Positions 1-11,983 of a stretch of DNA of 64,000 nucleotides are shown one piece after another. Where the stretch lies: NCBI GenBank assembly GCA_963513935.1, contig OY740768.1:70798877-70862876 (forward strand), given 5' to 3'. The number at the start of each line of letters is the position of its first letter. Position 1 is the first letter of the stretch. A program made the translations under genes and the position numbers. The notes under the pieces are model-generated. The model did no database searches and was not told where the DNA came from. It was given only the letters and a program-made list of their open reading frames with translations. This stretch comes from Aphrophora alni (taxonomy: Eukaryota > Arthropoda > Insecta > Hemiptera > Aphrophoridae).

Positions 1-165
1 TTTTATTATAAGTAGACTAAGTTACTACTCTATATTATCATTAATTACTAGTGTCTTTATTTAAACTAGTCTTGATTGTGTAATGTAATCAGATACAATT
101 ATATTAAATTTAATGTCGTTATCATATACGTCTGAATAATTAAAAACGTAGATCAAGATATTTAC

Positions 166-266
166 GTACATTTCAGGAGAAAAATTTTCCGGTTGTTCCA
201 AACGTCTTCCTTGCAAGAGGAAATTTAGCAGATCAAAGTCAGCCACTGTAGGATATGGGAAACCAC
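166..266 (-). CDS. RTK exon: kinase C-lobe (subdomain X)
   Basis: Lowest-coordinate exon of the receptor tyrosine kinase. It reads GFPYPTVADFDLLNFLLQGR then RLEQPENFSPEMY, the αF-αG part of a tyrosine kinase C-lobe (PYP, then the 'LL..G.RLE.P' motif). The acceptor is TTTCAG. The exon starts at the second base of a glycine codon split from the exon ending at 1834, and it ends at a codon boundary before GTAAAT. The reading frame stays open past this donor, but the sequence stops resembling a kinase there. The last kinase helices (the CW...RP..F region) and the C-terminal tail must lie beyond base 1. Confidence 0.85.
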
Positions 267-1775
267 CTGAAACATCCAAGTAAGTTCCTCTTGTAACAAA
301 TATTTTCAAACATATGCAATTTTCTGGTTTTGAAGTTATTTGATAATGATGGATTTTTAAATTGTTTATTTATAGAACAGAAATATTGGATGAATAAAAT
401 TCCAATAGGTATGAAAATGAAAGCTAAATTCTATATCAGTGATATATTGCCATAATTGGGCAAGACATTGGGGGAGTTATTTAATTTGAAATGTAATATT
501 TTAAAATTTAGGACAACCTCGTAGATTAAAATTTATTAAAACAAATCAACCTGATACTGTGAAACAAATACTAACAAGGAAAATGGTAATATGTATGGAA
601 CCAGCATACTCTCTTGTAAGTTAATTATAATGTTGTAAGTCTTGTATATTGATGAGTAATATTATGTGGTTTTTGGTTATTACAGTAGCTTATTTAAACA
701 AGCAAAGTGACGAATTGTTTTTGTACAGTTAATCCGGTACTAGTATTGGAAAGGTTTTCTACAATGTCGTCAAAGCTGGAGATTTTGCCTTATAAAACAA
801 TTTATAAAATTAACATATTAAATTGTTCGAAAATTAAATCTTGAAGTGAAGTGCAATCAGTTAACCAAACTTAACAAAAAAAGTTTGTTTTTAAAAGATT
901 TCGTCCTAATAATAAAAGTGTAAGATTAACACATTAAACACATAAATCATGAAGTAAAGTACTATCCGCTAACACAGCTTAACTAAAACATATTTCGTTA
1001 TAATGAAATATTTATTACGTATGTTATCCTTGAATTGATTAGTTTTTTGTATACAGTGTAGTTAATTTGTTTAATTATTTATATGTATACTCACAACAGA
1101 AAGAAAACAAGAAAGGAACAAATAAATTAATGTAATTTCTGTATTATAAAGATGTATTCTTTAATTTATTTTTTAATTGAGGGCCTCAATCTTTCAATTG
1201 TATGTTTCGACCAATATTATTAAAATTTCATTTTATATATAAAAAAAGGAAAGTAAATAAATTCTTCTGTGTAATAGTTTGTAAAAAATAAATCTTTAAT
1301 TTGTGAAAACTTAAAAAAACAATAATAAAAATATCGGAACCTCTAAACCTTTGTTGTTTAAAAAAAATCAAACCACATTAAACGGCGATCCTGTTTGTTT
1401 TAGTTTCAGTATTTAATCTGAGCTCAAGTCTGCGTGATGGGCCTAGTACTTGTTGAAGTTATTGATTAAATTTAAATGTTAATTCTGTTTTTTTTTTGTC
1501 TTTAGTTAATTTCTTAGCAGACTTGACATAATTAAAAATAACCAAACGTCGTAATGATGTTCAGATTTTTACAAACGAAGTTGTAAAGATTATAAAATTA
1601 ATTTTTCTTCAACATTATTAATTTATACATGATATCTAAAGAATTAAAAGTAAGGTTGCCAAAAGTATCATGTAAAGTACTTGTAAGGAATTTTCTATAC
1701 ACTAATATGGTGCTACATCATCTGTTGTTTATCTTTGTGTTGTGATAGTGTGCACGCAATAAAGACACAACATTC

Positions 1776-1818
<43 letters not shown>

Positions 1819-1833
1819 AGTAAACAAATATAC
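267..1833. other. Intron, no supported gene
   Basis: This is the intron between two kinase C-lobe exons. It is very AT-rich with many stop codons in all frames. The only structure seen is the AT microsatellite just upstream of base 1816, close to the donor of the neighbouring exon. Confidence 0.6.
1778..1815. repeat. (AT)n microsatellite
   Basis: About 18 uninterrupted AT dinucleotides, less than 20 bases from the splice donor of the exon ending at 1834. Length polymorphism is likely. Confidence 0.95.
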
Positions 1834-2045
1834 CCAAAGTGCCTATCTCCCAAAGAACGATTCCAAAGGCCCAGACATCACTTTTACTGGAGTACAGACT
1901 GTCCCTCATAGCCTCTACAGACAACCACCTCAATGGAACTTTCTTCTTTCTAGTATTTACATATATCCCGGATCTAGATAGTCCAAAGTCTGATATCTTC
2001 AAAGTTTTCTTTTCATCTATTAAAATGTTTCTTGCAGCCAGATCT
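1834..2045 (-). CDS. RTK exon: catalytic loop, DFG, activation loop
   Basis: This exon holds the catalytic core. An arginine split with the previous exon completes HRDLAARN, with Asp as catalytic base and Asn as metal ligand. Then come [17 protein letters not shown] (DFG and activation loop, one tyrosine), [11 protein letters not shown] (the APE position reads VEA, keeping the Glu) and [20 protein letters not shown] (subdomain IX). The acceptor is TTTCCAG and the donor is G|GTATAT. Both phases match their neighbours. All key residues of an active tyrosine kinase are present. The 'LRWLS.EA' wording with a single activation-loop Tyr recalls insect Torso-like or Ret/FGFR-type receptors; exact orthology is not established. 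Confidence 0.93.
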
Positions 2046-3282
2046 CTGGAAACATTTAATGATCTTTATTACATTTTATTAATTATATTTATTATAGCAA
2101 TTTGAAAGAGATATATTAAAAATATAATAGACTATGTTTTAGAAAGGTTTTATGTAAAAAAAAATAAAAATCTTTTAAAGGGGGGGGGGAATAAGTTAAA
2201 CAAAGATGAAAATCCAAAGTGTATATGTAAACAAAATATCTTTAGTACATTATTTACCACATAGATTATTGTGTTGATCGATATATCAATAAACTACTAT
2301 CCCAGATTTAAAACAGGAGTAAAGTAATAAATTGGTACACTAAACTGGGAAGTATATTATTGCTTCCTTGATAATTTGTAACTCTTTTGTGCAGAATTCA
2401 ACTGGAAAAAAAATTTCTCCCTGAAGTCTTCATTAAGCTCGAAAGGGTATCTCTGGAGGAGAATTTAGATTAAATAGCAGAATTATATGAAGGGTTTTCA
2501 CAAGAGTGTTGAAATCTTAACCATCGTTCTGGTTTGCTCTTTTATCATTTTATCTTCCCATCTATTCAAGAGGTTTGATTACAAATAGCCGATCGTAGTC
2601 CTGTCTTACAAACAGAGTAAAACAAGATAAAAAATTAATGTGAATTTAAAAGTAAAATAATATTATGAAAGGAAACAAAATATAAGGTTAGTCTTCAAAT
2701 GTAGATATATAGTTACAAGGAAACGTAAAATATTTATATTATAGTGAAAATAGACCTGTGCAAGCGGATCAAAGCCAAAGTTTGAATTAGGGGTTGTGGG
2801 CTGGGGGATTTAATAGATCCTTTTTTATTGTTGTTTAAAGCGTCGGAAAAAAAGAGTTAAACAAGAAATACCTGGTAGCGACATGAAAAAATGGATTTAA
2901 CTCAAGACTACATGAAATAATTAATTGCCATGCCCGAACTCACCCACTGTGGGTGATATGAGTTATCACAACATTATTAATAGATCACCATGCTATTTAC
3001 AGAGACATCATTCACAGAGAAAAATAATAATTTTGTAATTTTAGAGTAGAGTATCCTCATTCATATCTTGGAATCGTGGAGTAATAGTTTTGAATGGGCA
3101 CCATTTAAAAATGTAAAATACCGTTTTGAATTAAAATATAAATACTCATCGATGTGTCTAGGTGGAAAGAAACTCATTCCTAAATTTATTAACCATGCGT
3201 AGAAGGGTTTGTACAGCTTAAAAACACAAATACAGAAGAAATGCCAAACATTCTTGTTAGGCTCGATCAATAAAATACAAAC
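2046..3282. other. Intron, no supported gene
   Basis: AT-rich intron between the catalytic-loop exon and the αE exon. A run of nine or more G at about 2180 is the only odd composition. No coding or repeat structure was recognised. Confidence 0.6.
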
Positions 3283-3430
3283 CTGTGTGTAATGTCTTTT
3301 CCCTCTAAATATGCCATTCCTCGGGCTATTTGTGTTGCGAAGCTTTGCAGTTCTCTGGGATCCAACACGTATTCTAATTGAGGTACAAAATTACTAAATA
3401 CAGAAGTGTGTTTGTTACTCGGCCAGCCAT
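3283..3430 (-). CDS. RTK exon: end of kinase insert and αE helix
   Basis: It reads NGWPSNKHTSVFSNFVPQLE (Asn split with the previous exon), then YVLDPRELQSFATQIARGM and AYLEGKDITHR. The second half is the αE helix leading to the HRD loop ('L..FA.QIA.GM.YL'). The first half is the end of a polar kinase insert. The acceptor is CTTTTAG and the donor is CACAG|GTTTGT. It starts with two bases of a split codon and ends with two, consistent on both sides. Confidence 0.9.
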
Positions 3431-3856
3431 CTAAAAGAAAAACAAACAAATCATTAACAGAGTTCTTATGACATCAGAAAATTTTAAGATGATGTGTGTT
3501 TTAAACGTTCAGTAATAATGATTTTAGTTCCATTATAGTAACACACGTAATATTGAAAATTGAATTTCGGTATTGCAATGCGACAATAATCCTTTTTACA
3601 GCTACATCTGTTATTCGTATTGTAGTTTTATAGGGATAATCATAATATTTAATAAGGATCGCTCATCATAAGGCTAATAACAACACAACAAAGTACACAT
3701 ACAAAATACAAAAAAACATGTCACTCCGTAAGGAGGTAATAAATAGTTCAAACATAAACTAATGTAGGCACAAGACGGGTTTTAAACGACGTGCAAGTCT
3801 AACAGGAGGGTCAACACAGTGTTTTGTGTTTTACATGTGTGCTCAATTGTGTTTTA

Positions 3857-3900
3857 ATTACCCTGATGATGTGTGATCGCCCGAAAAAGCAGTAGGAATA
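3857..3900 (+). ncRNA. Hammerhead-ribozyme-like motif (isolated)
   Basis: The plus strand has an exact CTGATGA core (3863-3869), a short possible stem II (GTG/CGC around TGAT), GAAA (3883-3886) and TA at 3893-3894, the expected UH cleavage site. Stem I starts with CC/GG. Two extra C residues after stem II and a mismatched stem III argue for decay. This matches the compact type I hammerheads known from Penelope-like retroelements. No inverted partner was found nearby. Activity is doubtful. Confidence 0.4.
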
Positions 3901-4140
3901 GAGAGAGCTACGCTATATGTAAGTATTGGTTAACGTAATTATTATTACGAAATTAAATAATTAATTAAAGGTGCTTAGTAATAGAATGAAACTGATACTT
4001 GTAGTCGTCTGCAATCTTAACACTTTCACAATGGTTTGTAAAGATAAAGTGGTGTAACAGGCCGGAATAGTTCATAAACATGCAAATTATCGTTTATAGA
4101 AAACACAGATTTTACATTGTCAGTATTACCTAATGTCATT

Positions 4141-4566
4141 TACACAGAACGTTTTAAACAGGTGTGACCACTGTTTAAATCTATGAGTAAAAAAGAAAAA
4201 AAAGAATACTTTTTGAGAGTTAAAACTAGATGTATAGATGTATTAACAAACCTTTACGTCACTCGCCATTTTCACAATATACCGGTCAGCTCTAAATTTT
4301 CTTATGGAAACCCCTATCTTGCTTTGTGATTTTAGATAAAACACATTGTTTTAAGAGATTTTTATTCTTAGGTATACAAAACAGGACTTCCCATATGAAA
4401 ATTAGAGCTGACCACCATATTGGTAAAATAATTGGTGATATGAAAATTTTGGATAAATAAATAAATTTTTTAAACTCAAAAATCCTGGTGTTACCGTAAA
4501 GGGTTTTTGTCATTTTTGTACGTTTTGAATAAAACAGCGGTCACACCTGTTTCAATCACTTTGTAT
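4141..4566. mobile_element. Palindromic MITE-like element
   Basis: A nested inverted repeat. The outer arms share AAACAGGTGTGACC (about 4155-4180 and, reversed, 4525-4555). The inner arms share GGTCAGCTCTAA followed by a TTTTC...ATGG stretch (about 4267-4312 and 4388-4432). The centre is AT-rich and no transposase is present. The layout is that of a non-autonomous foldback DNA element. Target duplications were not resolved. Confidence 0.6.
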
Positions 4567-5181
4567 ATGAAAAAGAAACACAGTAATTACATAAAGTGTC
4601 TAAAATTTAAAATACGGTTTCAGAAGTAATGTATTGAGTGCTTCCAAACACTTTCAATTCACTCTAACACATAGCGTCCCATTGTTCTGTAGTTTTATCC
4701 CTGAGGTAGTGGATACTTTTGATTTCATATTCAATACAGACAAAGACATAAGGCATTTAATGTCACTGAGAGATGGTCATTGCGGGGCAAAGTCCTACTT
4801 GAATTCGCAACGTGCTTTCGAAACTTTCAATGTATTATGTTTAATTTTATGACAAAATCATAATTTATTACTTTTGTATTCCAAGAATAAATACCTAATG
4901 ACATTGTAATAACAATTGTAGTTATCAGTTATGACTAATCTGTTTCACTCCATATAACTTTGTGTTTGTTAATATATACATTCATTTGTAAAAACTTAGA
5001 TTATTACTTTCCCATAAATAGTATAGAAAAGGTATATATGATGGGTTAAAAACTAATGCTATAAAATTCTGTTTTGAGGTACTTTGAGCTATAAATGATA
5101 TGTTCAATTTTTACATTTTTTACAATTTATAAATTTAAACTCATTACGTCGACGGGCATAGGTTACCCTGGCTCGACACTT

Positions 5182-5185
<4 letters not shown>

Positions 5186-5213
<28 letters not shown>
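5186..5213. repeat. Poly-T tract
   Basis: Twenty-eight consecutive T on the plus strand, followed by ACAG. It could be the poly-A end of a minus-strand retroposed copy, but no body of such an element was recognised next to it. Confidence 0.9.
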
Positions 5214-5216
<3 letters not shown>

Positions 5217-8200
5217 GAGCGTTTCTTCAAGAGGATATGATACTCTATTTATAGCCAAAATATTCCCTTTCTTCATACCAATTTATTTCCCTCTCATGGT
5301 ATGTGGGAATTTTATGTTATTTTAAAATTGCTTTGGTTTTTTATACTTAATTTATATGTGAGTGTTTCTCAATCCTGCGTGCAACTCATTTATTAATTTT
5401 ATTGATTTAAATTGTTTTTTTAGCATCTTTCGTTGTTTTAGTATTGGATTTTTTATTTTTTTTTAGTTGGTAACCGTAGATTCTTTCCCATCAGACGTCA
5501 GGAACTCTGGACCTTGTTCGATTACCGTTTCAAGCCTGCCTTTGTAAAATTCCCCATTGTTTTCCTTAATTTCTTTAAAACTTCTTTTCCCTTTGTCTTT
5601 CTCGTTTTTTAATTAATACCTTCCATAGGCGATCTTTTAAGGTGTCGTTTTCAGCTTAACGATGCGGTTGGTGCTTGCGCAATCAAGTGTCAAAGATTTG
5701 CATTATTTCTAATTTTTACTTTCATTGTTTTTAACACTTTTTTCTTCAGATTTCAGTATTACGTAGCGCACGTGGTACAAGTTTCATGGCCGCGAAAGAA
5801 TTTTTGTCCGCATTCTTTTCCACTACGTAATTCACACTTTTATTCACTACTTTTGGATTTTTAATTATTTACCAAACAAATTCCTCGAAATTTACATATA
5901 TTGTTTATCATATTTATTTATTGTCTTGCTTGAAAGTTTTAACTCTTCAATTGTTTTAGATTTCACGCTAAGGTGTGAAATCTATATCCTTTAGAATTTT
6001 ATTTAAATTTCACTTTTTATTTTTATTACTATTAGAACTTTATTATTTAATTTATATGTATTCCTTATTTCATTAAATTATTTTATTTTATTCTAGCTTT
6101 TATTCAACTGTGAACTTTGTCACTTTACTAAAACTTTTTTATATATTGCTATAATCAATTTTTCTCTAAGAACAATTTATCTTTATTTTTCTTTCTTATT
6201 TACAAAAAAAACATTTATTTTCAAAATTTGGATGCAATTTGAAAAATTTCCTATTGTGGTTCCTTGCGTAAGTTGGTCTTTGTCAATTTCTACGAAATAC
6301 GCGTAACAGATCTGAATTGCATACTACTTGTACTACAATTACATATCTTTAAACATAATATTTCGTATTTTCCAAACTTCATCGAATTTGAATTTTAACA
6401 TTTCAATCTAGCGTGGTTAGGAATTGCCACTTTAACGTGTAGGTCAATCTGGATTTTGCCCCTTACACAGCCTAGGGCTAGTCTCCCATGTTAAAACAGC
6501 CAACTAGTCTACAACTAGAACATTTAATTGCCCTGAGATGGAAATTTCCGATTTTTTGTCTTTTTTCAAAAATCTCCCCCTCATTGAATGAAATTTCCGT
6601 CGCAGTACATATTAGCAAATTATTTGTTTTTATATTAAAGACGTTGGCTACTGAAGATATTTACAGTTGTTAGGATATGAGAAGGGGGAGGGGAAGGGAG
6701 GTGTACATCAGTCGCAAGTTACAGGTTTATGAGATGTCCTGTACTTCTAGTAAATAATATACTTTTCATAAAATGACTGCCTTCTTGATTTAGCTTAAAC
6801 TTTAATAATTGTTGTTTATTAACTAGATTTTATTGAACTAATTATAATCGTTACAAAGAGGTAAGACCATACATCACTGTAAACCAAGTAAATGTTATTT
6901 CTTCTGGTTTAAAAGTGATCATAACCACGAAGATGTACTTATAAGTTGATCTTTAATAAGAAGCATTGTATGTCTGTTGTTTTTGCATAGTAAATCAAAA
7001 CAATAATACTTGATTGGTAGTTCATTTAGATTTCTACCCATTACATTTCTATAGAATAAATGATGTGTGTTTACAGTAGTTTCAGTCAGGTGAAACAGCT
7101 TATTTATTTCTCACCAGAAACATGATAGTTTGAAATTCATAAAAACAATTTGTGCAAAAACTTATACAAACTTTCTTGCACACCCATTCCCAGAACAAAA
7201 CCGATCTAAAACTAATCGTCACCTATGTCGGTAGGTTTCAATAAAAAAGTGAAAATGAACAATGAAAAAAAAATTAAATATATTTAAACAGGCCTTAAAA
7301 TACTCGTTTTGTATATAAACATGGACTCAGTATAAATCATATTTGTATAAAATGAACTCGAATGACTGTGATTATTGATAATTTTTGTGTTTACCAAATA
7401 TTACTGAACCATAGTAATCGGTTTGGATTATTAAATTTATATTTCACTAAAATGAAAATGAAATGGTAGATTTTGAGAAATTACGTATTTTATAATTTAT
7501 GGCCTATTTATTGTTTTTTACTGATAACTCATGAACCGAATCATTCGGCGAGATGGTAATATACGTTTTATTAGAGGCTAAGTATGAGAAAATTTTTATT
7601 AAAATATTTAGACTTATGAAGAAAAAAATGATATGACTAAAATATGATATTTTAAATAATTATTAATATATTTAAATATGACCAAATTTGATTAAAATCG
7701 TTCCACACCTTCTGTGTGTAGAAGTCTGTACATACGGAAGCCGATAGAAAGATTTAATTCCCGAAAGCACCTTCTTTTTCTTAACTTTCTCTACACTTCG
7801 TGTCACAAAGCACAAATTAAGGCTAGGATCGTATTGTCACCTTCATCACCTTTTATTGGCATTACGAGTTGAACTTATATTTTAAAATAACTTGTCAGCG
7901 TTAATTTTGGCGTTCTAAAAGGAAAATCACTCTTCAAAGAATTGTTCTAGTTTAAAATTGTGTGACAACAGCGCTCTCAATTGGTAGAATGGCAGTTTTA
8001 TCGATTTAAGTAAGCGCTTACAATGTTAATGTTCTTTATGATAAATGTTGTTGTTGTCTTCTTGACACTAGCTCGTCCTAATGATAAAACAACCATTTGT
8101 CGAGCAGCTTTAGTAATAAGTCCTACTTGAGTTACACACCTCTGGCTTTACGTAATTGATTGATTTTTAACTCAAATACTTTCTTCAACATTTAAGTTAT

Positions 8201-8733
8201 TTATTCAAAAGGAATAAATTTATTTGAAAAGGTGTTTAAACATTTTAAAGTTTGATTTATTGTAGAGGAAGGAACATAAATATAGACATGGTTAAAATTT
8301 ATATACTAAATGGTTTAAAAACTACAGTGAACCTATTGCATTTTTCGAATTTCATCGTGAATATATTTCATCTGAATGTTTGTGTCCAGGTCAATGAAAA
8401 TCAACAGAAAATGACAAATAATGAAGGAATTCAACAGATCCTTCAATATAATATGCAAGAATTCATCTACATTGTAGTAGCATGAAAATTCACGGGAGTT
8501 GAAACTAAGCCAAAGAAATTGTGCTTAAATATAGGGTAGGAGAATATTTCATAGTCTCAGGTGTCCAAGAGGAAAACCATTTTCTAAATTATAAATTATT
8601 GACTTATAATAATAATGTTATATATAGTATATTTAATGTTAAACATTACAAAATTTTAAAGTTAAATATAACTTTAAATTTTGAGTTTATAAGTGGCAAA
8701 TGTAGTTTAGCATCATATCTAGTTTAAACTTAC

Positions 8734-8819
8734 TACTCGACAAAGATGGACGTCCACTAGATAAACTCATGCTCATAGTACGAGGCGTGTCTGGAGTAAT
8801 ATAGGATGTGTCAGTCCCT
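8734..8819 (-). CDS. RTK exon: kinase insert (Ser/Thr-rich)
   Basis: A small 86-nt exon encoding GTDTSYITPDTPRTMSMSLS then SGRPSLSS. It has one split base at each end that fits both neighbours. The acceptor is CTGTTTTAG and the donor is GTAAGT. The segment lies between αD and αE, so it is part of a kinase insert of roughly 65-70 residues, as in split-kinase receptors (Torso, PDGFR, FGFR classes). SYITP and the Ser/Thr run are plausible phosphorylation sites. Its length and phase fit make it convincing despite low complexity. Confidence 0.85.
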
Positions 8820-10521
8820 CTAAAACAGAATACACGTTTTTAGTAATGTTATGATATCAATAGCGTTCGCTGGTGAAAACAGGATAAATTTCTTCAAACC
8901 TAAGTTTTTATTGCATGACTTGAGTAAGTTATATTTTTGTTTTTCGTATGCAAAGTATATTCTTGTTTGAAATTTGAAATCTATGAATTTTTGTTTACTT
9001 TGAGTAAACTTTGATATATTTCACCACACGTTGTAATATTTTGTGTCATCGATCTGGAATAAGTAATAACTTTCTTTCTATTTTACTAGTTATATCTGCA
9101 CTAAATTAAAGAAAACATTAAACATAGTCATTAATGATTATTACATTATCTTCAGTTATTATCTGTATCAATAACTTACAACAACATGTAACAATTATAA
9201 GCTTATACAGTAAACATATATACAATAATGGGACATAAGCAAAACAATAAATTTAATGTTAATATATTTTCACATTATTAAAATTGAAAACTATATAAAT
9301 AATAGGAAAGACATCTTGGGGTTGGCGTTCCTTGATGACGGATGCATGGACCAAGAAATAAGAAGTAAGTACAGAATAACTATAATGAAGATTTATAATT
9401 CACTTGTAATTAATTAATTACTTACTGAAAGTTAAATATAGAAAGAATACACAATTTTCCATAATAAAACAATTCCTTTATTCAAAACTATGCTTCAATG
9501 ACTTCGGTTGTTATATGTACTTAACACTCCACTTATTATTGTGGACAATTGTAAATTCTTTCATTTGGTGTTTGAACTTTCCACAAGTGTTCTGCATTTA
9601 AAATTAATTTTATAAATGACAAAACATTAGTTTCAAGAAAATTAACTTAATTAAACCCTACATCTGTTTCCGTTAGAAACAGAGTCTATATTATGATTTT
9701 TTTTTTTATTTGTACGGTTTTAAATTTTAATATTATCGTATCATTAATTTAATTTTTCTGTATTTGTCGCATCATTATGTCGTCGTTCTCTATAATGTTT
9801 TAGTTAACCTATCTCAGTAGATATGTTTTCTAGAAGTTGTCATGCTATTGTAGCTGCGGATGACTATACTTAGTAGTTGAAACCATGTTTTATTGAGGAA
9901 ATTTCTTGTAGTGGAAACTGATGTTTTTCATTAATTGTTAAATAAGTTATATTTAATATTTTTTAGTTTATTACTTATACTATTCCATTTTGTTTATAAT
10001 ATTTTAATAATTAACGACCATTTTCTATTTTTAGATTGTAAAAATATGGAAAGCCTAAACACAATTTAAAGCAGTACATTATTTGTTTCACTAAATGAGA
10101 AAATCTTGAGCCCAGGTTACTCTAGAAACTAGCGTTTATTGTGCAAAGGATTCAGATTCATTCCCCGTGAAGGGTTAAAAAGTTACTATGTTGAAGGAGC
10201 ATAGTGAGACAACGTGGAAGTTACGATTGGTAGCGAAATCTTGATCGAAAAGATTAGAGTCTTTACGTAGGTAACTCGATATACGAACGATATTATACCT
10301 GACTGAAAATCCATTAAGCACGGTTGTTAGTTCTTAGGTGTGAGAATAAGGTTTCAAAATTGTTAGGATTACAATACTTTATGTTCGTGCTTAGGTAAAA
10401 AAATCTTCAACTATTGTATTAACCTCCGGTAAGCTCAAATTTCGATCCTTATCGGATCTATCGTGGTTCTTGTTTGGAAGAAAAATAAGTTATAGACTGA
10501 TTAATCGAATAGTTTACTTAC
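8820..10521. other. Intron, no supported gene
   Basis: AT-rich intron between two kinase-insert exons. No open frame, repeat array or inverted repeat was recognised on either strand. Confidence 0.55.
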
Positions 10522-10747
10522 GTGCCTTCAGAATCTCTTCGTGAACGTCTGCGGACACTATACTCCACCCTTAGCCTCCTCAGGTACTGCAGGAGGTCAC
10601 CACAAGGTACATATTCCATTATCATACAGAAGGGTTGTTTTAACGTACAACATCCTAACATGGTAACGATATTTGCATGACGTCCTACCCTCTTCATCAT
10701 GGCGATTTCAGCTTGAAATTCTTCCAGTTCATCGGCAGCTACTCGAT
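10522..10747 (-). CDS. RTK exon: αC helix, hinge and start of insert
   Basis: It reads RVAADELEEFQAEIAMMKRV (αC, with the Glu that salt-bridges the ATP-binding Lys), then GRHANIVTMLGCCTLKQPFC, the hinge MIMEYVPCGDLLQYLRRL, and a basic stretch VEYSVRRRSRRDSEGT that begins the kinase insert. The acceptor is CATTTCAG and the donor is GTAAGT. It has two split bases at each end, matching the exons at 16592 and 8819. VEY may be a phosphotyrosine site; that is inference. Confidence 0.93.
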
Positions 10748-11983
10748 CTGAAATGAAATACGTACAATGTAATTAAATATTATAGAATGTAAAAATAAGG
10801 TAAAACAAACTTCAATAATTCATTTTAGACATAAAAGTAACCTAAGATGTTACATTTAACAATTATGTACCTCTACTTCGACTTTGAGATCAATATATAA
10901 CTTAAAGACTAAAGCTGTTACAATACCTTCCACTACGTACATTATCTTGTTTATTTTGACAGTCGAACACTCTAAGGAACATGTCATTAAAATTGCATTT
11001 ATATAATATTGTTTATGTTATACAAATAAGATACGATGGAAAGCGTATTTGACAGACACAAATTCTCAAATACTTAAAAATACAAATGCCACGAATCACA
11101 GAAAAAAACATTAAACACGGTTGAATGCGTTCATTAAAGATTAGTCCTAATTTGTAAGAGCATGTTCAAAGCTAAAGTCCTGCAATGTATTTTTTAGGAG
11201 ACATGAGTGTCAATTGTTGAAGTGGTTAAATGAGTTAATTATTTTTTAATCAGATAGCTGTGCTGAAAAGTTATTTTAATGAATAATTTAGTTTTGCTTT
11301 TAATACATTATTCGGATAACGTTTAGTGACGATATAAATCTCGAATTATTCTAGAGATGACAGTAAATGACCCAATGTTTGAAAAAAATGTTTAGGTTAT
11401 CAACAACACTGATTACAATCATAAAGATGTTTGGCGAAATTAGCTTTCTGTTCAATAATTTTAGGTCTAGTTAAATGTTTTTAAAACGTGTAACGAACGA
11501 GCCGATATAATTTATAGGGCTATCGTTGCATGTAATCTTATAAATATACACATGACATGTTATATTAAAGGTGGATTTATTTTGGGTTTCAAGAAATTAC
11601 CAAGGTTGTTCTATAAGCCGGGATAACATGATTATTTTAAATTATTTATTTAATTTCAAATCGAGAGTTTTTATATTAATCGAAATGTAAGTTGGTTTTC
11701 TCTGTGTTCATGGGTTATCTTGTGTTTTTACTTTATGGTAGAAATAAAATCATGAGTGGTGTACGAGATTTTCTAGGTATTGTAACATGAAGCACCACAC
11801 TGTGCTGTTTTATCCCGGTAGTAGTCTCTACTATTAAAAAGCTATGCATTGATAATTATAACATTGACATTTCCAACATTTTTTGTATATGTTGTATATA
11901 ATTATTTTATCGGAAATTTCACAATTGGTGTAACATAAAATTTGCCTCAGTAACTTTAAAGCTTCTTAAAATGAAAAATACAC

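Larger units (their letters stand above)
3431..8733. other. Long intron with a foldback element and a ribozyme-like motif
   Basis: A 5.3 kb intron inside the kinase insert. It holds a hammerhead-like motif near 3.86 kb, a palindromic element at 4.14-4.57 kb and a poly-T tract at 5.19 kb. From 5.2 to 8.7 kb it is AT-rich with no recognised gene or repeat. A slightly less AT-rich patch at about 5.64-5.83 kb has no open frame. Confidence 0.6.
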
